From: UBA1479 sp040218445
GTDB lineage: Bacteria > Pseudomonadota > Alphaproteobacteria > Rhodospirillales > Casp-alpha2
NCBI GenBank assembly: GCA_040218445.1
Contig: JAVJRK010000002.1
Location: forward strand, 186,001-250,000
Length of the DNA: 64,000 nt
Direction: 5' to 3'
The number at the start of each line of letters is the position of its first letter. Position 1 is the stretch's first letter. Of the stretch, positions 33,547 through 40,640 are shown in pieces. The position numbers were made by a program, and so were the translations under genes. Under the pieces are notes generated by a model. The model was not told where the DNA came from and did no database searches. It worked only from the letters and a program-made list of their open reading frames with translations.

Positions 33547-35148
33547 TTAGGCTGTACGGAAACGCGCCAGCTCTTCGCCGGATTTGGCATCATGCGCGTG
33601 CACGGTGCATACGAGGCAAGAATCGTAAGATCGGCAAACATGACCAACTTCGACCGGATCGCTGTTGTCCGCGATCGGCGTCCCGATTAAAGACTCTTCA
33701 ATCGGACCGCGCTCTCCGTCACTAGCGCGTGGGCCCACGTTCCAAGTCGTCGGCGCGATGATCTGATAGTTCTTGATCTTACCGTCTTGGACATCGATCC
33801 AGTGGCAAAGCGCCCCGCGGATCGCTTCCGTGGCACCCCACCCTTGACCGTCTTTTTCGGTCGGCTTGATGTACCATTCGTCGTTGAGTTTAAACTCACG
33901 AAGAATGCGCTCAGCCTCACGATAGAGCTTGCACAGCTCGTGCATGCGGGCGAAGTGCCGAAGCTGGATCGAAGCACCACCCATCTTGCGATACATATCC
34001 AGGATCAACGGATCAGAATGCTGCCAGCTTTCGCCGTGATCGCCACCGGCGATCAATTGACGGGCCAACGGACCGGCTTCAAGACGACCGTTCTCGGCAT
34101 GGCGAACAGCCGTTGCCCAGGAATACTTGCCATCGTGATCCGTCTCGTTGTTCATCACGGCATTGGTCGTGCGATCAAACGGATGCACTTCGCCAGCCCC
34201 TTCGTCATACCAAGCATGGGTCGTATCTTCGCGGGCGAAGGCTTGGTCCATGGTCTTGAAGGTATCGGCGGCACCATCATACACACCCGACTTCATGATG
34301 ACCGCAGCATTGCGGCCGTCAATGGTTGGATTGTTGTATTTGTCCTCGTGCGGGAGGTAGCCCCAAGACACGAACTTGCCATGGCCCTTGCCATAGTTCT
34401 GCAGGCCGATGTCCATGCCCATACGCCAGTACATACCGAGATCAGAATTGGCATGGTCGGGGCTTTCGTCCAACCAGGCCATGAAATCGTCATAAGACTT
34501 GATTTCCTCATAGCGCTCCATGGAGCAACCGAACCACAACGGCTCGATCCAATTACGACGGAAGTGTTCCAAGATCGACCAGGCACGCGTCACGTCCGTA
34601 AGGGTCGGTGCACACATGACGCCACCCGGCACCATGTAGGACGAATGCGGCCATTGGCCACCCAACAGGGCATAGATTTCCACAGGCCGACCGGAAATCG
34701 TAACGCCTTGCTCATAAGACGTCCCGGTAAAGGGAGAATACCGCTTCACCGCTTCCTCAAAGAACTGGCTACCGGAGTAGTTTTTGTTGGTGAAATCGAT
34801 CATGAACAAGCCGTAGTGATGACGGGGCAAGGACTGGATCGATTCAACGATCTGACCCAGGTTCCGAGCCAGAATGGCGTTCCGCGGTACGGTCGTGCCC
34901 CAGGCCGTATCCAGTGCCCAGGCGGCACAGGTCAGATGAGACGCACCACAGATACCGCAAGCACGCGGCGTCACCACGAGGCCGGCTTGCGGATCTTTGT
35001 CTTTCAGGATGATTTCAAACCCGCGGAAAAGTTCCGCTTGGGTCCAGGCGTTGGTCACAACACCGTTTTCGATATCCACACGGACGTCTAGGTCACCCTC
35101 GACCCGACCAACCGGCGAAATATCTAAGGTTTCAACTGCTGCTGACAT
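33547..35148 (-). CDS. hupL: uptake [NiFe]-hydrogenase large subunit HupL, group 2a
   Basis: The 533-residue product holds the NiFe active site that splits H2. The N-terminal L1 motif RACGICGASHLTCA and the C-terminal L2 motif DSCLVCTVHAHD supply the four Cys ligands. DSCLVC instead of DPCLxC is typical of group 2a (cyanobacterial HupL-like) enzymes. A 16-residue tail after the final His (AHDAKSGEELARFRTA) is what HupW would remove. There is no signal sequence. GAGGAG precedes the ATG, and hupS ends 25 bp upstream. Confidence 0.95.
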   Translation of the reverse strand: MSAAVETLDISPVGRVEGDLDVRVDIENGVVTNAWTQAELFRGFEIILKDKDPQAGLVVTPRACGICGASHLTCAAWALDTAWGTTVPRNAILARNLGQIVESIQSLPRHHYGLFMIDFTNKNYSGSQFFEEAVKRYSPFTGTSYEQGVTISGRPVEIYALLGGQWPHSSYMVPGGVMCAPTLTDVTRAWSILEHFRRNWIEPLWFGCSMERYEEIKSYDDFMAWLDESPDHANSDLGMYWRMGMDIGLQNYGKGHGKFVSWGYLPHEDKYNNPTIDGRNAAVIMKSGVYDGAADTFKTMDQAFAREDTTHAWYDEGAGEVHPFDRTTNAVMNNETDHDGKYSWATAVRHAENGRLEAGPLARQLIAGGDHGESWQHSDPLILDMYRKMGGASIQLRHFARMHELCKLYREAERILREFKLNDEWYIKPTEKDGQGWGATEAIRGALCHWIDVQDGKIKNYQIIAPTTWNVGPRASDGERGPIEESLIGTPIADNSDPVEVGHVCRSYDSCLVCTVHAHDAKSGEELARFRTA

Positions 35149-35173
35149 TTTATGTCTCCTCTTGTCGTCGCCG

Positions 35174-36136
35174 TTAAACGACGAAGATGTCTTCTTCGGC
35201 CCAAGCGGGGGCTGCGCCCTTCGCGGCCGCGGTAAGTTTCACGTAGCCCGTCTTATCGACGCCTTCCGGCAAGTCTTTGGGCACACCCATAACAGTCTGC
35301 GTCTTGAACACGGTTCCCGGTTGCAGGTCGAAGAACGGGAACTCCGGCTCAGTACAACCAAGGCACGGCATACCGGCACGTGTTTTGGACGACACCCGGT
35401 TCCACAAAATCCGGTTACATGGTGAATGCGTCATCGGGCCACGGCAGCCCAGATCGTAGAACAGGCAGCCCTTACGCTGACCGAACGCGGTGGTCGACAC
35501 CTTGTAGGCAAAGTGCATGTTCCGTGTGCAGCCGGTTTGCGTGAAGCTGGAGAAGAAGGTTTTCGGTCGCTGGAATTCATCCAAGGTGATGTCCGCCGCG
35601 CGACCGGTCCCGACCGCCACCAAAATCTGCGTTACCCAGTCAGGGTGAGCCGGGCATCCGGGAATGTTGATAACGGGCAGGCCGGCTTTGGAGGTAAACC
35701 CTTCGCCCAAAGCACCACCTTTGTCGCGCTTCAAGAACTGCAGGCCTTGGCTGTCAGTGGGATTCGGTGCCGTTGCCGGGATACCACCCCAGGTCGCGCA
35801 GTCACCAATCGCAACAACGAACTGGGCCGCATCCGAAAGCTCTTTCACCCATTCTTTCATAGGACGGCCGCAGAAACGGTTCCAGTTGCCGGTGCCGTCA
35901 GGCGCATTCACAACTGTGCCTTCGAAGACGAAGATATCCAGTTGGATCTCGCCGGAAATACATTTTTCGAGGATGGCCTTAACGCCGTCGCCGAGTTCCA
36001 ACCCAAGCGAAGGTTGCCACAACACATTGATACCGAAGTCAGTCACCAAGTCGCAGGCGCTTGGTTCCTCGGCGTTCAGAAATGACATGGTGTTGCCGGA
36101 GCATGCACCGCCCTGAAGCCATAGAAGATTTGCCAT
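35174..36136 (-). CDS. hupS: uptake [NiFe]-hydrogenase small subunit HupS, group 2a
   Basis: The 320-residue product carries the FeS chain that takes electrons from HupL. Cluster motifs are visible: LQGGACSGNT, GDCATWGG, NIPGCPAHPDW, QTGCTRNMHF, YDLGCRGPMTH, SPCNRILW and GMPCLGCTEP. There is no Tat signal, so it is a cytoplasmic enzyme of group 2a, closely resembling cyanobacterial HupS and mycobacterial HucS. A GGAG site precedes the ATG, and a sigma-54-like promoter lies about 100 bp upstream. Confidence 0.95.
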   Translation of the reverse strand: MANLLWLQGGACSGNTMSFLNAEEPSACDLVTDFGINVLWQPSLGLELGDGVKAILEKCISGEIQLDIFVFEGTVVNAPDGTGNWNRFCGRPMKEWVKELSDAAQFVVAIGDCATWGGIPATAPNPTDSQGLQFLKRDKGGALGEGFTSKAGLPVINIPGCPAHPDWVTQILVAVGTGRAADITLDEFQRPKTFFSSFTQTGCTRNMHFAYKVSTTAFGQRKGCLFYDLGCRGPMTHSPCNRILWNRVSSKTRAGMPCLGCTEPEFPFFDLQPGTVFKTQTVMGVPKDLPEGVDKTGYVKLTAAAKGAAPAWAEEDIFVV

Positions 36137-36234
36137 CCCATCTTCTCCATTTTCTATTTCGTTTTGCTAAGACCTTTGGAAACTCATGGAGCTCAAAGAC
36201 CGCAGGCCGATTTCAGCCCGTGCTTTTCCTTAGA

Positions 36235-36249
36235 GCAAGCGACATGCCA
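36235..36249 (-). promoter_or_regulatory. sigma-54-type promoter of hupS
   Basis: The minus strand reads TGGCAT-GTCGC-TTGC, with the invariant GG and GC ten bases apart as in the -24/-12 consensus. It lies about 100 bp before the hupS start. The following 250 bp are AT-rich and free of genes. HupR, encoded next door, is the natural activator. Confidence 0.7.
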
Positions 36250-36332
36250 GTTTCTGGCTGTAAATTTTTATTTGATATTTCAATGCATTATCTGAATATT
36301 TAAATTTCATCCACAGGGCAGAACGTGTCTCT

Positions 36333-36372
36333 GCAAAGAAACTTTGCGGGACGTTTTGCAAACTTTGTTTGC
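36333..36372. promoter_or_regulatory. two palindromic sites upstream of the hupS promoter
   Basis: GCAAAGAAACTTTGC (36333-36347) and GCAAACTTTGTTTGC (36358-36372) are inverted repeats whose centres are 25 bp apart. They lie roughly 120-145 bp upstream of the expected start point, where an NtrC-type activator such as HupR binds. Which protein binds them is inferred. Confidence 0.5.
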
Positions 36373-36388
36373 GAATGAGAATGAATAG

Positions 36389-36607
36389 TCAGCCCTGGCG
36401 ATTGCCGCAGACGGGGCATTCGGTTTCGATTGGAAAACCGTACCAAACACCCTGACAACGGCTGCACCAATGTCCGGTACCACGCTTTCCTTCCGGATCG
36501 ATCATTTCCGCAAATGGTGTTCGCCCCAGGTCTTTCACCGGACGCGCCTTACTTGTCCCGGGAACGCGGGACTGGGGAAACTTGATTACCCGATCATCAT
36601 CCGACAC
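36389..36607 (-). CDS. small zinc-ribbon/rubredoxin-like protein (72 aa)
   Basis: The C-terminal half has two Cys pairs, HWCSRCQGVWYG and ETECPVCGNRQG, forming a zinc ribbon or rubredoxin-like knuckle. The N-terminal half is basic and unstructured-looking. It follows hupR by 28 bp, probably in one transcript, and precedes the hupS control region. It could be a redox or metal-binding accessory of the hydrogenase; function unproven. Confidence 0.65.
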   Translation of the reverse strand: MSDDDRVIKFPQSRVPGTSKARPVKDLGRTPFAEMIDPEGKRGTGHWCSRCQGVWYGFPIETECPVCGNRQG

Positions 36608-36635
36608 GGCGCATCCCTCTTGGCGGCACCATCAA

Positions 36636-38084
36636 TTACAGGCCGTTTAGTTCATAGCGCTTGATCTTGTTGGCGAGCCCGACCCGCGATAAGCCCAATT
36701 CACCTGCTGCCTTACTCTGATTCCAATGATTTCGCTGCAGGGCTTGGGAGACGATTTGCTTCTCCAAGGATTCAACCATTTCCTTCAAAGTTTGACCGTC
36801 GGGCGTAAAACCCATCCCTTGGACACCGGAGACCTTCGGCTCCACGCTTGCCATGGCCGGGGTCAGGTGACGCACAGCAATATAGCCGCCCTGCTCCGTC
36901 ACTGCGACCATCCGCCGGATTTCAGTTTCCAGCTCCCGGACGTTGCCTGGAAACTGATAAGCTGAAAGGCGATCCAAAACTTCCTGGGTGATGCCAACGA
37001 CGCGATTGCCGACCACGCCTGCATACTTTTCGACAAAGAATTGGGCAAGCACGGGAATATCCTCTGGCCGCGCTCGAAGCGGCGGAATTTCCAATTCAAA
37101 GCCTTTTAACCTGTAATAGAGGTCGCGGCGGAACTCACCCTTCTCGACCATCTTATCCAGAGGCCGATTGCTGGCGGCAATAATCCGTACATCGGAATGC
37201 CCCATCTTGTCGGAACCTAGAGGCTTGACCTCTCCTTCCTGAAGGAACCGCAACAGGCTGACCTGGAACCCCGGTGAAATCTCAGAAATTTCATCTAAAA
37301 AGACAGTGCCGCCATCCGCAGCCCTGAATAATCCGAGCCGGTCGGAAATGGCGCCGGTAAAAGCCCCTCGCACATGACCGAAAATTTCCGATTGCAACGT
37401 CTCTTCGTTGATCCCGCCACAGTTCTGAACCAGCATCGGCGCGTTCATGCGATCGGAATTAAAGTGTACCGCCCGGGCCAACAACTCCTTGCCCGTCCCG
37501 GTCTCGCCATGAATTAATATCGGAAGGCTGGTCTTCGCCGCCTGCTCAGCCTCGGCACAAAGCTCGGCCATCTTGGGGCTTACATAGACCAATTTCTCGA
37601 ATTGCGACCACCCACCTTTGACGGCAAAAGGCGTCGTCCCATTGAACATCCCATCATCCATGGAAATTTTAAGTTCTCGCGACAAAACCCGATGCCGTCG
37701 TGACAATTCCGACATCTCCAGTGCTCGTTCAACCGCCAATTGGATCAGGGTTTCCGGGAACGGGAAAATCAGGAACAAATACGCAGCAGCTCGTTTCGCT
37801 AAAACTGAACAGGCTTCTTCGTCGCCCACACGACCAATCACGATCCTCGCCACATGAGGATTAGATATCCGAGCGTCCATCAAGGCGTTCTTGACGTCAT
37901 CCTCAATTAACGACCTGTCACAAATCAAGAGATGAACGTCCACTACGGACAGGTGATTGGCAACGTCCTGTTCCCGGTCACAGACGATAAGTCGGTAATG
38001 TGGATCATCCCCAATCGCCGCCGTGACCCGCTCATGCACTTTAGCGTCATCGGATATCAACAAAATGGTATGGGTTGCATCCAC
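36636..38084 (-). CDS. hupR: sigma-54-dependent response regulator HupR/HoxA-type
   Basis: The 482-residue product (GTG start at 38084) is an NtrC-family activator. The receiver domain has SDD and the phosphoacceptor region LLICDRS with Asp 56. The AAA+ domain has Walker A GETGTGKELLA, the sigma-54 contact motif GAFTGA and ELETEIRRM. The C-terminal Fis-type HTH has QSKAAGELGLSRVGLANKIKRY. In Rhodobacter HupR turns on hupSL. Its partner kinase (HupT) is not in the window. It would act on the promoter in front of hupS. Confidence 0.92.
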   Translation of the reverse strand: MDATHTILLISDDAKVHERVTAAIGDDPHYRLIVCDREQDVANHLSVVDVHLLICDRSLIEDDVKNALMDARISNPHVARIVIGRVGDEEACSVLAKRAAAYLFLIFPFPETLIQLAVERALEMSELSRRHRVLSRELKISMDDGMFNGTTPFAVKGGWSQFEKLVYVSPKMAELCAEAEQAAKTSLPILIHGETGTGKELLARAVHFNSDRMNAPMLVQNCGGINEETLQSEIFGHVRGAFTGAISDRLGLFRAADGGTVFLDEISEISPGFQVSLLRFLQEGEVKPLGSDKMGHSDVRIIAASNRPLDKMVEKGEFRRDLYYRLKGFELEIPPLRARPEDIPVLAQFFVEKYAGVVGNRVVGITQEVLDRLSAYQFPGNVRELETEIRRMVAVTEQGGYIAVRHLTPAMASVEPKVSGVQGMGFTPDGQTLKEMVESLEKQIVSQALQRNHWNQSKAAGELGLSRVGLANKIKRYELNGL

Positions 38085-38381
38085 TGCAAATTAACTTTCC
38101 AATTTGATAAGCTATAATGCAGATACTTCTCTCAGTGCATGATGTCAAGAATCGTGATCTTGGCGACTCCAATTCCGGAATATTACCTTGCTCGAAGCCC
38201 TAACATTCCCTGTTTGCAATAATAGGGAATACCTGTATGTGGCCGCCAATTTCCGGGAAATAAATGGCCTTTCGGCAGAGATTTCACCCGCAAAATCAAA
38301 AATTTCCCTGTATTTTCCCTACAGATCAGGGAAATCGGCACGCCTTATCACCAGAGACCGGTTCGCTCAGGACTGCGCCCA

Positions 38382-38442
38382 CCGCCATTTAGCCCGCCGG
38401 CAGCGTCTGCCGCCGATCCCTCGGGAAAACCACAAAATTTCA
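38382..38442. repeat. dispersed intergenic repeat, copy B
   Basis: Runs from CCGCCATTTAG to AAACCACAAAATTTCA and corresponds to 8635-8698. The ends are the best-matched parts; the middle contains different GC-rich palindromic sequence (GCCGGCAGCGTCTGCCGCC). Confidence 0.5.
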
Positions 38443-38770
38443 CCCCGCTATCACATGGTTTCCCTCCATGGAGACCGCTGATCGTGTGATGAACGATGCC
38501 CTGAGCCTGCTTTATTCCAAAAGTCACACCCCCGGTTCGAACAGCCGGCATTCTCCTGCGTGGCGTTCACTGTCCCCGTTCATAATATAACCCTGATATG
38601 ACGCCCAAAAAGCAGTATGCTGTTTCGACCCGTAGTTGAAAAAGCTGCCGCCAAGCTGAGATGTGCCGATGACGATCGTTTGCGCCGGCTTCCCAGCCCT
38701 GATTTTGACGACCGATTCAATGGTTTGTTTCTTGCGGGGAGGCCATCCCGCCATGTGAGGCGGCGACAAT

Positions 38771-38785
38771 TGGCACCGTTCTTGC
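38771..38785 (+). promoter_or_regulatory. consensus sigma-54 promoter of the type I secretion operon
   Basis: TGGCAC-CGTTC-TTGC matches the -24/-12 consensus at every defined base. It points at the secretion operon, whose first ATG is 137 bp further on, giving an untranslated leader of about 125 nt. A bacterial enhancer-binding protein must drive it; none is encoded nearby except HupR. Confidence 0.65.
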
Positions 38786-38921
38786 GTCGCTTGGCCGTAC
38801 TGATGGACTTATGCAGACAATCGACCTGGGTTTTAACGCCCCAAAGTCAAATCGAACCCGCAAAACCGGGCATAACCGACACATTCTCCGAAGCTGACAG
38901 GCGGAAGGTAAACATCGGGAC

Positions 38922-40640
38922 ATGAACACCAGCGCAACATCCTCCGTGCCGCGTCTCCAGGCCTGGTCGACATCCGACCGGCTTGAGGTCCTCCTGACGT
39001 CCGTCCTGATCAACATTCTGTCGTTGGCGTTGCCGCTTGCCATGTTGCAGGTCTACGACCGTGTCATTCCGAATAAATCATTGGGAACAATCACCCTTTT
39101 GATCCTGGGTGTGGGCGTGGCGATTTTGCTCGACGCCATCATGCGGTTCGCGCGGGCCCACCTCATGGCGATGATCGGCGCGCGGTTCGAGCACAAGGCC
39201 GGCAGCGCCGCCATCCGCCATCTGCTCGGGTGCGATCTCGCCGCCTTCGAGCAGGAAGGCAGCGGCGTCCATATCGACCGTTTCAACGCGCTGAACCAGC
39301 TGCGCGATTATTACGGCGGCCAGGCCTATGTCGCGATTTTCGATTTGCCGTTCATTTTGCTGTTCATCGCCATGGTGTTCTATTTCGGCGGCGAACTGGG
39401 CATCGTTCTGATTGCCCTTCTGGTCATCTATGGCCTGGGCGTCGCCCTGTTCGGCAACCGGCTGGCCACGGCGATCGAACGCCTGCAGCGGGCCGACGAC
39501 AGCCGCTTCGATTACATCATCAGCACCTTGACGGGATTGCCGCTGTTGAAGGCGCAGGCGATGGAGCCCATTGCCGAACGCCGCTATGAAACCTTCAATC
39601 TGGACTCCGCCGTCGAAGGACAGCGCGTCAACCAGCGGGTCGGCAGCCTGGGCGACCTGTCCTTTCTGATGAGCCAGTTGGCCATCGTCGTCATCGTCGC
39701 TTATGGCGCCTATCTGGTCGTCAACGGGCACCTGTCCGTGGGCGGGCTCGCGGCCTGCACCCTGTTGGCCGGGCGGACCATGCAGCCCCTGAATAACATC
39801 GTCGGGTTCTGGACGCGGTTCCAGTCGGTCCGCAGCGCCGAACAGCGGTTCAAAAGCCTGTTTTCCATCCCCCCAGGTCCTCATGCACCTGGCGGCGCCA
39901 AACCCGCCGACGCTCTGTCGCCGACTGCAGCCACCGCGTCCCTTGACTTGAAAAACGTCGCCTTCCGCTGGCCCGAAAGCGACACAGACCTGTTTTCGGG
40001 GGTCGACATATCGATCGCCGGGGGTGAATTCATCGCCATCACCGGCCCCAACGGCGAAGGTAAATCCGTGCTCATGAGCCTGATGCGCGGGTTCACCAAG
40101 CCGACACAGGGCGAGGTTCTGATCGACGGCATCCCCTTGTCCGCGAAGCCGGCGGCGGAAATCGAACACCTCATTACCTATCTCCCGCAAAAGGAAGCGC
40201 TGTTCAACGGCACGATCCTGCAAAACATTACCGCGTTCCGCGAAGACCTGACCCATCAGGGCCTGGCCGCGGCCGAACTGGTCGAGCTGTCCAGCTGGGT
40301 GCAGAACCTGCCGGAAGGCTATCAAACCAAGGTCGGGGCCGGTGCCGGCGACCCGCTGCCGCGCGGCATCGCCCAACGCGTCGCCCTGGCCCGCGCCCTG
40401 GTGAACAATTCAAAAATTCTGCTGTTCGACGACGCAAATTCAGCCGTCGACCAATCCGGCGACATCGCCGTGAAAAAAGTCCTGACCAAGCTGAAAGGCC
40501 ACACCACCGTCGTCATCGTCAGCCACCGACCGTCGATCCTGGATATCGCGCATCGCATTTTCCACCTGTCCGGCGGCCGCTTGACCGAACAATCACCACC
40601 GGACAGGACACCGGAAACCGGGGGGGGCTCCCATGTCTAA
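38922..40640 (+). CDS. type I secretion ABC half-transporter 1 (degenerate ATPase)
   Basis: A 572-residue membrane ATPase, with about six membrane helices in residues 25-300 and a nucleotide-binding domain after 340. Walker A is intact (GPNGEGKSVL), but the signature is LPRGIAQR instead of LSGGQ and the residue after Walker B is Asp (ILLFDDANSA) instead of the catalytic Glu. It has no peptidase domain. It overlaps the next ABC gene by 8 bp, so the two form a heterodimeric exporter in which this half probably has weak ATPase activity. It heads the operon behind the sigma-54 promoter. Confidence 0.85.
   Translation: MNTSATSSVPRLQAWSTSDRLEVLLTSVLINILSLALPLAMLQVYDRVIPNKSLGTITLLILGVGVAILLDAIMRFARAHLMAMIGARFEHKAGSAAIRHLLGCDLAAFEQEGSGVHIDRFNALNQLRDYYGGQAYVAIFDLPFILLFIAMVFYFGGELGIVLIALLVIYGLGVALFGNRLATAIERLQRADDSRFDYIISTLTGLPLLKAQAMEPIAERRYETFNLDSAVEGQRVNQRVGSLGDLSFLMSQLAIVVIVAYGAYLVVNGHLSVGGLAACTLLAGRTMQPLNNIVGFWTRFQSVRSAEQRFKSLFSIPPGPHAPGGAKPADALSPTAATASLDLKNVAFRWPESDTDLFSGVDISIAGGEFIAITGPNGEGKSVLMSLMRGFTKPTQGEVLIDGIPLSAKPAAEIEHLITYLPQKEALFNGTILQNITAFREDLTHQGLAAAELVELSSWVQNLPEGYQTKVGAGAGDPLPRGIAQRVALARALVNNSKILLFDDANSAVDQSGDIAVKKVLTKLKGHTTVVIVSHRPSILDIAHRIFHLSGGRLTEQSPPDRTPETGGGSHV

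Larger units (their letters stand above)
38085..38921. other. long intergenic region before the type I secretion operon
   Basis: The region contains the second copy of the dispersed repeat and a consensus sigma-54 promoter. A minus-strand frame at 38524-38769 has no ribosome site or recognisable product, and I do not call it. Nothing else is clear. Confidence 0.5.

Noticed and set aside
33787..35091. 434-codon plus-strand frame opposite hupL
   Set aside because: Shadow of a strongly conserved hydrogenase gene; no domain, no sensible start signal.
38524..38769. 81-codon minus-strand frame before the secretion operon
   Set aside because: No ribosome site, no recognisable product, and it overlaps the sigma-54 promoter region.
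39078..40376. 432-codon minus-strand frame opposite the first ABC half-transporter
   Set aside because: Antisense of a clear ABC gene in GC-rich DNA, with low-complexity Gln/Gly/Asp-rich product.
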